From Pseudomonadota bacterium (GTDB taxonomy: Bacteria > Myxococcota > Myxococcia > Myxococcales > Anaeromyxobacteraceae): a stretch of DNA of 15,397 nucleotides. Under the pieces are notes generated by a model. The model was not told where the DNA came from. It saw nothing but the letters and a program-made list of their open reading frames with translations, and made no database searches. The stretch is taken from positions 1-15,397 of the forward strand of contig JAEYOU010000204.1 in NCBI GenBank assembly GCA_023411405.1, in the 5' to 3' direction. The first letter of the stretch is position 1; each line of letters opens with the position of its first letter. A program made the position numbers and the translations under genes. Shown one piece after another: positions 7,050 through 13,614 of the stretch.

Positions 7050-8434
7050 CCGCTCGCACGATCTTCATCGAGGCCGCGTACATCCTCGCCTCGATCCTCT
7101 TCATCCTCGGCCTCCGCAGCCTGACGATCCCCGACAAGGCCCGCCGCGGCATGCAGCTCGCCGCGCTCGGCATGCTCGTCGCCATCGTCGGCACGGTGGT
7201 GAACCACGAGATCGTCCGGTACGAGTGGATCCTCGCGGGCCTCGCCCTCGGGACCCTGATCGGCTACCCGCTCGGCGTCTACGTGCCGATGACGGCGATG
7301 CCCCAGCGGATCGCCATCTCGCACATGTTCGGCGCCGTCGCCGCGACGCTCGTGGGCGTCGCCGAGTTCTACTCCCACGGCCAGGGCGCCGGCGTGGGCC
7401 GCGCCACGATGGCCGCCCTGGGGTTCGAGGTGCTGTTCGGCGCCTTGACCATCACCGGCAGCTTCATGGCCTTCGGGAAGCTGCAGGAGATGCTCCCGTC
7501 GCGCCCGCTCACCTTCCCCGGCCAGAACTACGTCTCGATCGCGATGTTCGCCGCGGCCGTCGGGCTCTTCGCCTGGCTCATCGTCGATCCCGCCAATCCG
7601 GTCGCGTTCTACTCGATGGTCGCGCTGGCGCTCGTGTTCGGGGTCTCGCTCGTGCTCCCCATCGGCGGGGCCGACATGCCGGTGGTGATCTCGCTCCTCA
7701 ACTCCTACGCCGGCCTCGCCTCCTCGGCGACGGGCTTCGCCATCGGGAACAACGTCCTCATCATCGCCGGCGCGCTCGACGGCGCCTCCGGGTTCATCCT
7801 CTCCATCATCATGAGCAAGGCGATGAACCGGTCGTTCGCGAACGTGCTGTTCGGCGCGTTCGGGGCGGCGCCCAAGTCGTCGGCCAAGACCTCCGAGGGG
7901 CTCACGGTGCGCGCGATCACGCCCGAGGACGCGGCCATCCAGCTCGGGTTCGCGCGCGAGGTGATCGTGGTGCCCGGGTACGGCATGGCCGTCGCCCAGG
8001 CCCAGCACCAGGTGCGCGAGCTCGCCTCGCTCATCGAGAAGAACGGCGGGACCGTGCTCTACGCCATCCACCCGGTGGCCGGCCGCATGCCCGGGCACAT
8101 GAACGTGCTCCTCGCCGAGGCCGACGTCCCCTACGACAAGCTGAAGGAGATGGAGGAGATCAACGACGAGTTCAAGAACGCCGACGTGGCCCTCGTGATC
8201 GGCGCGAACGACGTCGTGAACCCCGCCGCCCGGACCGACGAGGGCTCGCCGATCTACGGGATGCCGATCCTCAACGTGGACCAGGCGAAGCAGGTGATCG
8301 TGCTCAAGCGGTCGATGAACCCCGGCTTCGCGGGCATCGAGAACGACCTCTTCTACGCCGAGAACACCGCGATGCTGTTCGGCGACGCCAAGGCGTCGCT
8401 CGCCAAGCTCGTCCACGAGGTCAAGCAGGGCTGA
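7046..8434 (+). CDS. pntB: NAD(P) transhydrogenase subunit beta
   Basis: This integral membrane subunit has a proton channel and a cytoplasmic NADP(H)-binding domain III; with the alpha parts it drives NADPH formation from NADH using proton motive force. It has 462 residues. A multi-helix membrane domain covers ~1-270, with His93 (RIAISHMFGA) and Asn219 (SLLNSYAGLASSATGF), which align with residues implicated in proton translocation in the E. coli protein. Domain III follows a ~20-residue linker, with VPGYGMAVAQAQ (309-320), GRMPGHMNVLLAEADVPY (346-363), GANDVVNPAA (386-395) and KRSMNPGFAGIENDLF (421-436). The GTG start overlaps the pntAB stop as GTGA, and GGAGG (7035-7039) lies 6 bases upstream, so termination-reinitiation is likely. 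Its stop is 28 bp from the end of the convergent lipoprotein gene. Secure. Confidence 0.97.
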   Translation: MTARTIFIEAAYILASILFILGLRSLTIPDKARRGMQLAALGMLVAIVGTVVNHEIVRYEWILAGLALGTLIGYPLGVYVPMTAMPQRIAISHMFGAVAATLVGVAEFYSHGQGAGVGRATMAALGFEVLFGALTITGSFMAFGKLQEMLPSRPLTFPGQNYVSIAMFAAAVGLFAWLIVDPANPVAFYSMVALALVFGVSLVLPIGGADMPVVISLLNSYAGLASSATGFAIGNNVLIIAGALDGASGFILSIIMSKAMNRSFANVLFGAFGAAPKSSAKTSEGLTVRAITPEDAAIQLGFAREVIVVPGYGMAVAQAQHQVRELASLIEKNGGTVLYAIHPVAGRMPGHMNVLLAEADVPYDKLKEMEEINDEFKNADVALVIGANDVVNPAARTDEGSPIYGMPILNVDQAKQVIVLKRSMNPGFAGIENDLFYAENTAMLFGDAKASLAKLVHEVKQG

Positions 8435-8462
8435 GGGCCGCGGCGCCCGCCCTGCCAGGGGC

Positions 8463-8894
8463 TCACGGCGCCTTCGGCTTCGCGCGCGCGAAGAACTCGG
8501 CCGTCTGCTTGGGCGCCGGCGGCGTGGGGTACTGCACGGAGAGCGTGAGCTCCTTCCCGTCCACGTAGTACATCACGAAGTCGATGGTGTTGAACTGCCG
8601 GACCTCGCGCCACTTGAGCGGGAAGGCGGCGTCCTCGAACACCTCGCCCTTCGGGATCTCGCGGACGTACTCCCGGGCCTCGGCGAGCTCCTCCTCGGGC
8701 GGGAGCCCCTTGTCCACCGTCCGGAGCGCGTACTCGCTCCCGTCCGTGCGCATGCACTTCACGGCGACGCCGCTCGTCTTCGGCGCGCATGGGAACTCCA
8801 CGACGATGGGCCCGGCGTCGTGGGCGACCCAGGTGACGGTCCGGCTCCCGCAGGCGGCGAGGCCGAGGAGTGCGACGGCGGCGATCGTGCGCAT
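8463..8894 (-). CDS. Small predicted lipoprotein, unknown function
   Basis: This is a 143-residue protein exported and probably lipid-anchored. The N-terminus MRTIAAVALLGLAACGS is a compact type II signal peptide with lipobox LAAC and Cys15 as the lipidation site. The mature part has no recognised domain. It includes IVVEFPCAPKTSGVAVKC near its start, a pattern like other small secreted proteins with an F.V.FP..P motif, and two further Cys that could pair. The C-terminus is Pro/Lys-rich. I chose the ATG at 8894 because it gives a proper signal peptide, with GAGG four bases upstream. A GTG at 8909 would add five residues. It is convergent with pntB and sits 90 bp beyond the 3' end of the acyl-CoA synthetase gene on the same strand. 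The lipoprotein call is fairly sure; the function is unknown. Confidence 0.75.
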   Translation of the reverse strand: MRTIAAVALLGLAACGSRTVTWVAHDAGPIVVEFPCAPKTSGVAVKCMRTDGSEYALRTVDKGLPPEEELAEAREYVREIPKGEVFEDAAFPLKWREVRQFNTIDFVMYYVDGKELTLSVQYPTPPAPKQTAEFFARAKPKAP

Positions 8895-8984
8895 GCCCCC
8901 TCGTACCACTCCGGGGCGGTTTGGTCCATCGCTTTGATTAATGCCCCGGCCCGGCCCGCCCCGCGGGGCCCGACGCGCCTCGGG

Positions 8985-10625
8985 TCACGCCGTCTTGATG
9001 GCCGCCGCCGCCTGCAGCCCGAGCTCCTCGATGGCCTGCTCGCGCATCTTGTACTTCTGGACCTTCCCGCTCACCGTCATCGGGAAGCCGTCCACGAACT
9101 TGTAGTAGCGCGGGATCTTGTACGTCGCGATCTTGCCCTTGCAGAACGCGCGGATCTGGTCGCCGGTGAGCGACGCGCCGGCGCGCAGCTTCACCCAGGC
9201 CATGAGCTCCTCGCCGTACTTCACGTCCGGCACGCCGATCACCTGCACGTCCGCGACGCCGGGGACCGTGTACAGGAACTCCTCCACCTCCCGCGGGAAG
9301 ATGTTCTCGCCGCCGCGCAGGACCATGTCCTTGATGCGGCCGACGATCTTCACGTAGCCCTCGTCGTCCATCGTGGCGAGGTCGCCGGTGTGCATCCAGC
9401 GGCCCTCGTCGATCGCCTCGCGGGTGGCCTTCGGGTCGCCCCAGTAGCCGAGCATCACCGAGTAGCCCCGCGTGCACAGCTCGCCGGGCGTGCCCCGCGG
9501 GACGATCCGGCCGGTGGTGGCGTCGACGATCTTCACCTCGACGTGCGGGTGGACCTGGCCGACGGTGGAGACGCGCTTCTCGAGCGGGTCGTCGGTCCGC
9601 GACTGCGTGGACACCGGCGAGGTCTCGGTCATGCCGTAGCAGATCGTGACCTCGGGCATGTGCATGTCCTTCTGCACCTTCTTCATCACCTCGATGGGGC
9701 ACGGCGAGCCGGCCATGATCCCGGTGCGCAGGCTGGAGAAGTCGTACTTCGCGAACTCGGGGTGCTCGAGCTCGGCGATGAACATCGTGGGCACGCCGTA
9801 GAGCGAGGTGCACCGCTCCTGCTCGACGGCCTTCATCACCGCGGCCGGGTCGAAGCTCTCGCCGGAGATCACGATGGCCGCGCCGTGGCTGGTGATGGCC
9901 ATGTTCCCGAGGACCATGCCGAAGCAGTGGTAGAACGGGACGGGCAGGCAGACCTTGTCCTGCTCCGTGTAGCGGCAGAACTCGCCGATGAAGAAGCCGT
10001 TGTTCAGGATGTTGTGGTGCGAGAGCGTCGCGCCCTTCGGGAAGCCGGTGGTGCCGCTCGTGTACTGGATGTTGATCGCGTCGTCGAACTGGAGCTCGTG
10101 CTCGCGCGCCGCCAGCTCGTCGTTCGAGTACTTGAGCGCGTCCTCCTCGAGCGCGTTCCACTCCTCGTCGATGACGATGGTGGCCTCGAGCTCCGGGCAC
10201 CGGAGCTGGACCTCGCGCACCATGGCGACGTAGTCGGCCTGCCGGAACTGCTTCGCGAGGAAGAGGGTCGAGACCCCGGACTGCTTGAGCGCGTACTCGA
10301 GCTCGTGGACCCGGTACGCCGGGTTCACGTTCACGAGGATGGCGCCCATCCGCGCCGTGGCGTACTGGACCACCACCCACTCCCAGCGGTTCGGCGACCA
10401 GATGCCGACCCGGTCGCCCTTCTTCACGCCGCGCGCGAGCAGCGCCCGCGCGATGAGCCCCGTCTCCTCCCAGAACTGCCGGTACGTCGCGCGGTAGCGC
10501 TGGGGGACCGAGATGAGCACCTCTCGATCCGGGAACCGCTCCACGGTCCGGCGAAGGTTCTGGCCGATGGTCTCGCCGAGCAGCGGGATCTGGGACGTGC
10601 CGCTGACGTAGGAAGGGGCAGGCAT
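8985..10625 (-). CDS. AMP-dependent acyl-CoA synthetase (ACSF2/medium-chain type)
   Basis: The protein activates a carboxylic acid, probably a medium- or long-chain fatty acid, to acyl-CoA via an acyl-adenylate. It has 546 residues. The ANL-superfamily motifs are complete and in order: phosphate loop YTSGTTGFPKG (188-198), YGMTETSP (330-337), TGD at 413-415 with the ribose-binding Asp, GRIKDMVLRGGENIFPREVE (429-448), and the C-terminal catalytic Lys in TVSGKVQKYKM (Lys ~521). The overall sequence resembles the ACSF2/YngI-like group rather than acetyl-CoA synthetase, but substrate chain length cannot be settled by eye. The ATG follows GGAGGTGA with 4 bases spacing, almost the same leader as the CBS gene. 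It lies 77 bp downstream of the quinone oxidoreductase gene on the same strand, so co-transcription is possible. Family secure, substrate inferred. Confidence 0.93.
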   Translation of the reverse strand: MPAPSYVSGTSQIPLLGETIGQNLRRTVERFPDREVLISVPQRYRATYRQFWEETGLIARALLARGVKKGDRVGIWSPNRWEWVVVQYATARMGAILVNVNPAYRVHELEYALKQSGVSTLFLAKQFRQADYVAMVREVQLRCPELEATIVIDEEWNALEEDALKYSNDELAAREHELQFDDAINIQYTSGTTGFPKGATLSHHNILNNGFFIGEFCRYTEQDKVCLPVPFYHCFGMVLGNMAITSHGAAIVISGESFDPAAVMKAVEQERCTSLYGVPTMFIAELEHPEFAKYDFSSLRTGIMAGSPCPIEVMKKVQKDMHMPEVTICYGMTETSPVSTQSRTDDPLEKRVSTVGQVHPHVEVKIVDATTGRIVPRGTPGELCTRGYSVMLGYWGDPKATREAIDEGRWMHTGDLATMDDEGYVKIVGRIKDMVLRGGENIFPREVEEFLYTVPGVADVQVIGVPDVKYGEELMAWVKLRAGASLTGDQIRAFCKGKIATYKIPRYYKFVDGFPMTVSGKVQKYKMREQAIEELGLQAAAAIKTA

Positions 10626-10653
10626 GGTTCACCTCCGGGCGCGAAGGGCGGAG

Positions 10654-10681
10654 ATCGTAGACCACCCGTGCGCGGCCGCAA
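10654..10681 (-). promoter_or_regulatory. Candidate promoter for the acyl-CoA synthetase gene
   Basis: In the 77-bp gap upstream of the synthetase, the minus strand reads TTGCGG (10676-10681), 16 bases, then TACGAT (10654-10659), about 28 bases before the ATG. Both hexamers are only partial sigma-70 matches, and the gap could equally be an intra-operon spacer. Confidence 0.25.
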
Positions 10682-10702
10682 AGGCGAGAAACGCTTGCTT
10701 CC

Positions 10703-11689
10703 TCAGCGCGGCTGGATCTGGATCAAGAGCGAGCCGGTCGTTCGCCGCGCCGCGAGCGCCTCCTGCGCCTCCCCTGCCCGCTCGAGCGGCCAGCGCCCGC
10801 CGACCCGCGCCCGGAGCTTGCCGGTCTCGACCATCCGGAAGAGCTCGGCCGCGGCGGCCTCGAGCTCCGCCCGGGCGGCGACGTAGTGGACGACCGAGGG
10901 TCGGGTGAGGAACAGCGAGCCCTTCTGGGAGAGCACCACCGGGGCGACCGGCGGGACCGCGCCCGACGCGTTCCCGAAGCTCACCATCAGCCCGAGCGGC
11001 CGGAGGCAGTCGAGCGATCCGTCGAAGGTTGCCTTGCCGACGGAGTCGTAGACCACGGGAACGCCGGCCCCGCCCGTCAGCTCGCGCACACGTTGCGTGA
11101 AGTTCTCGCGCGTGTAGACGATCACGTGATCGCACCCGTGCTGCCGCGCGAGCGCCGCCTTCTCGTCCGATCCCACCGTGCCGATGACCGTCGCGCCGAG
11201 GGCCTTCAACCACTGGACGGCGAGGAGCCCGACCCCGCCGGCGGCGGCGTGCCAGAGGACCGTGTCCCCGGGCTTCACGGCGTAGGTCCGCCGCACGAGC
11301 GCGTGCACCGTGAGGCCCTTCAAGAACACCGCGGCGGCCGTCTCGTCGTCCACGCCGTCCGGCAGCTTCACGAGCCGGTCCGCCGCGATCAGGCGTGCCT
11401 CGGCGTAGGAGCCCGGGGCGTTGGACGCGACGTAGACCACGCGGTCCCCGGGTGCGACGTGCGTCACGTCCGGCCCGACCGCCTCGACGCGCCCCGCGGC
11501 CTCGCTGCCGAGCCCGCTCGGCAGCGGGAGCGGGTAGAGCCCCGACCGATGGTAGATGTCGATGAAGTTCACGCCGGAGAAGGTGTGGCGCACGCGCGCC
11601 TGCCCCGGCCCCGGATCGCCCGCCGCGACGTCCTCGACGTGGAGCACCTCGGGGCCGCCGGTCTCGTGAAAACGGATCGCTCTCGCCAT
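10703..11689 (-). CDS. NADPH:quinone oxidoreductase (zeta-crystallin/QorA type, MDR family)
   Basis: This is a zinc-free medium-chain dehydrogenase/reductase that reduces quinones or other electrophilic carbonyls using NADPH. It has 328 residues, the normal length. The N-terminal GroES-like domain contains NFIDIYHRSGLYPLPLPSG (41-59) and GSEAAGRVEAVG (61-72), both diagnostic of the QorA branch. The Rossmann domain has HAAAGGVGLLAVQ (147-159) as the nucleotide-binding motif. The zinc-ligand cysteines of alcohol dehydrogenases are absent. The C-terminus LAARRTTGSLLIQI matches the family ending. The ATG at 11689 has no strong ribosome-binding site. It is divergent from the collagen-like lipoprotein gene, with ~100 bp between starts, and upstream of the acyl-CoA synthetase on the same strand. 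The family is secure; the natural substrate is not known. Confidence 0.93.
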   Translation of the reverse strand: MARAIRFHETGGPEVLHVEDVAAGDPGPGQARVRHTFSGVNFIDIYHRSGLYPLPLPSGLGSEAAGRVEAVGPDVTHVAPGDRVVYVASNAPGSYAEARLIAADRLVKLPDGVDDETAAAVFLKGLTVHALVRRTYAVKPGDTVLWHAAAGGVGLLAVQWLKALGATVIGTVGSDEKAALARQHGCDHVIVYTRENFTQRVRELTGGAGVPVVYDSVGKATFDGSLDCLRPLGLMVSFGNASGAVPPVAPVVLSQKGSLFLTRPSVVHYVAARAELEAAAAELFRMVETGKLRARVGGRWPLERAGEAQEALAARRTTGSLLIQIQPR

Positions 11690-11790
11690 GATCCCGCGTT
11701 CTAGCTCCCCGCCATCGCGTGCGCACCTTCTCGGCGGCCCTCCTGGCGAGCAGGCAGGCGCGCGAGGTGGGGCGTGAAGATGGTTCGCTC

Positions 11791-13053
11791 GTGCGCACCA
11801 CCCTGCTGGCCGTCTCGCTGGTCCTGGTCGTAGCGTGCGGAGGCGGAGACGCCGGTGGCGGTCCCACCGGGGGCACGGGTCCGACCGGTCCCCCCGGCCC
11901 CACCGGCCCCACTGGATCGACGGGCGGCACGGGGCCGAGCCAGACCGCGAGCGTCCGGCTCGAGCGCCTCGACGATCACGCGGAGTGCGACGGGCTCGTC
12001 CCCGACCGCGCGCCCGAACCGGTCGAGGTGCGCTGGCAAGCGCCGAATCGCGCCGTCTGCGACGGCGGGATCTCCGACGGCTCTGGCCACGTCGCCGTGT
12101 CGGGACGCCCGGCGTACGGCGGGGCGGTGTGGCTGGCGGTCGGCCCGGACGGCACCCCTCGCCAGCAGTTCGTCGGCTGGCCGCTCGTGTCCGAGCCCTC
12201 CGGCTGGCACGGGCTCACCCTCCAGCCGCGCGAGGACACGGGGACCCGGGTGCTGCACCAGCGGATCTCGCCCGAGGGAGCCCTCCTCGAGGAGGCGGAC
12301 GCGAACTCGGAGCCCGACCAGCTCCAGTCCGAGGCCTGGTCGCTCGCGCAGGATCCGAAGGGCGGCTGCTTCACGCTCGTGGGAGAGATGGACCTCTTCC
12401 ACAACCACTGGACCCGCCTCGAGGCCCAGCGGTTCGACGAGGCCGGCCGGCCGCGCTGGCCCGCGCCGCTCGCGTTCAACACGAACGACTCGCGCGAGTT
12501 CCTGTTCGTGGCCGCCGGGGTCTCGGTGCGCGGCGACGCGCTCGCGCTCCGCCAGAGCTCGTCCGCGGTCGACGTCACGTGGATCCGGCCGGACGGCGCC
12601 CCGGTCGCCGAGGCGGTGGCGGCCGAGCCGTACGCGGAGCTCACCGGCTCGCCGGACGTGCGGAGGTACCAGCTCGAGCTCGTGCCGCTCCTCGACGGCG
12701 ACCTCGCCGTCCGCGTGGACGGGACGTTCCGCCGGCGGTACCCGCACCTCGGCACCCGGACGGCGGCGCTCCCGGAGTGGCTCGCGGCGCGGGCCGCGTG
12801 GAGCTTCCGGTTCACCCGCGGGAACCGCGGGTACGCGCTCTTTCCGCCCCGGTGGCAGGCGGCGCCGCGGTGCGATCAAGCGATCGAGCTCCTCGCGCCG
12901 TCGGGCCGGCTCTGCGGGCGCGTGACGCTGGTCGGCGACGGGAGCGCGTGCGAGACCGGCGTCGTCGATCAGGGCTGGGACGGGACCGTGGTGCAGCAGC
13001 GGGAGAAGGTCGCCTGCGCGTGGCGGTTCTGGCCCGGCCTCCTGGCGCGGTGA
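11791..13053 (+). CDS. Lipoprotein with collagen-like Gly-X-Y tract, unknown function
   Basis: This is a predicted surface or periplasmic lipoprotein of 420 residues. From the GTG at 11791, RTTLLAVSLVLVVAC is a clean type II signal peptide with lipidated Cys16. Residues 24-50 form nine consecutive Gly-X-Y triplets (GPT, GGT, GPT, GPP, GPT, GPT, GST, GGT, GPS), a short collagen-like stalk. The remaining ~370 residues have no family I recognise. They are Trp- and Gly-rich with seven Cys, and repeated short segments such as GRPRWPAPLAFN suggest a beta-rich, possibly propeller-like fold. The frame is open back to an ATG at 11719, but only the GTG start places the signal peptide at the N-terminus. 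No strong ribosome-binding site is evident. Its stop is 4 bp from that of the convergent hemerythrin gene. The coding call is fairly sure from consistent codon bias and the signal peptide; the function is unknown. Confidence 0.8.
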   Translation: MRTTLLAVSLVLVVACGGGDAGGGPTGGTGPTGPPGPTGPTGSTGGTGPSQTASVRLERLDDHAECDGLVPDRAPEPVEVRWQAPNRAVCDGGISDGSGHVAVSGRPAYGGAVWLAVGPDGTPRQQFVGWPLVSEPSGWHGLTLQPREDTGTRVLHQRISPEGALLEEADANSEPDQLQSEAWSLAQDPKGGCFTLVGEMDLFHNHWTRLEAQRFDEAGRPRWPAPLAFNTNDSREFLFVAAGVSVRGDALALRQSSSAVDVTWIRPDGAPVAEAVAAEPYAELTGSPDVRRYQLELVPLLDGDLAVRVDGTFRRRYPHLGTRTAALPEWLAARAAWSFRFTRGNRGYALFPPRWQAAPRCDQAIELLAPSGRLCGRVTLVGDGSACETGVVDQGWDGTVVQQREKVACAWRFWPGLLAR

Positions 13054-13057
13054 GCGG

Positions 13058-13465
13058 CTACCCGGTCTTCTGCGCGAGGTGCCGCGCGAGGAGCTGATCG
13101 GTCCCCGCGATGTGGTTCTTCAGCCACTCGGTGAGCCAGGTCCGCGCCTTGATGGCGACGGCGGCGCTCGCGCCGCTCTGCTCGTGCAGCTTCCGGAGCG
13201 CCTCGTAGTCGCGGACGAACCGCTCGTGCGCCGCCTTGTGGACGTTGTAGCCGGGGAAGCGCGACTCGGTCATGAGCCGCTCCTCGGCCGTGAAGTGCTC
13301 GACCACGTACGCGCCGAGGAAGTCGAAGAGCTGGCCGATGACCGCCCGGTCGCCGGCCGCCATCGCCTCGAGCAGCCGCGCGGCGCGCCGGAACAGCTCC
13401 TGGTGCTGCGCGTCGATGTCCGCGTGGCCGAGCGCGAGCGCCGGCGTCCAGCCGTTGGCCGTCAT
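13058..13465 (-). CDS. Bacteriohemerythrin (O2-binding diiron protein)
   Basis: This is a stand-alone hemerythrin, a four-helix bundle that reversibly binds oxygen at a diiron site and is proposed to store, deliver or sense O2 in microaerobic bacteria. It has 135 residues. All seven metal ligands are visible: His21 (DIDAQHQELF), His57 and Glu61 (EHFTAEERLM), His76 and His80 (NVHKAAHERF), His118 and Asp123 (KNHIAGTD). No signal peptide or fused signalling domain is present, so it is a cytoplasmic single-domain protein. ATG at 13465 is preceded by GGAGGAG with 5 bases spacing. It is divergent from the FAD-linked oxidoreductase (149 bp between starts) and convergent with the lipoprotein gene. 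Family and ligand set are very secure; the physiological role is inferred from homologues. Confidence 0.95.
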   Translation of the reverse strand: MTANGWTPALALGHADIDAQHQELFRRAARLLEAMAAGDRAVIGQLFDFLGAYVVEHFTAEERLMTESRFPGYNVHKAAHERFVRDYEALRKLHEQSGASAAVAIKARTWLTEWLKNHIAGTDQLLARHLAQKTG

Positions 13466-13614
13466 CCTGCCTCCTCCGTCACCCTCGCGCTTTCCCGCGG
13501 GTGTGCGCTATCCCACGAGGCCGCGACGCCGCGCTCCCGGTGAAGGGCGCGCGCGGCCCGCGACACAACGGCGCGTCCGCGGGTGGACGGTCCCGGCGGT
13601 GATATCGTGGCCGC

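Noticed and set aside
6623..8416. 597-residue minus-strand frame opposite pntAB/pntB
   Set aside because: It is an antisense shadow with Glu/Asp/Arg/His-rich composition and no recognisable motif, opposite a secure membrane protein gene.
8958..8969. GCCCCGCGGGGC palindrome downstream of the acyl-CoA synthetase as a terminator
   Set aside because: It is a perfect 12-mer but has no loop and no following T-run on the minus strand.
8820..10886. 688-residue plus-strand frame opposite the acyl-CoA synthetase
   Set aside because: It is an antisense shadow; the minus-strand synthetase carries all family motifs in order.
11701..12879. 392-residue minus-strand frame opposite the collagen-like lipoprotein
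   Set aside because: It has no signal peptide or motif and an Arg/Glu/Pro-rich composition, while the plus strand has a clear lipoprotein signal and Gly-X-Y tract.
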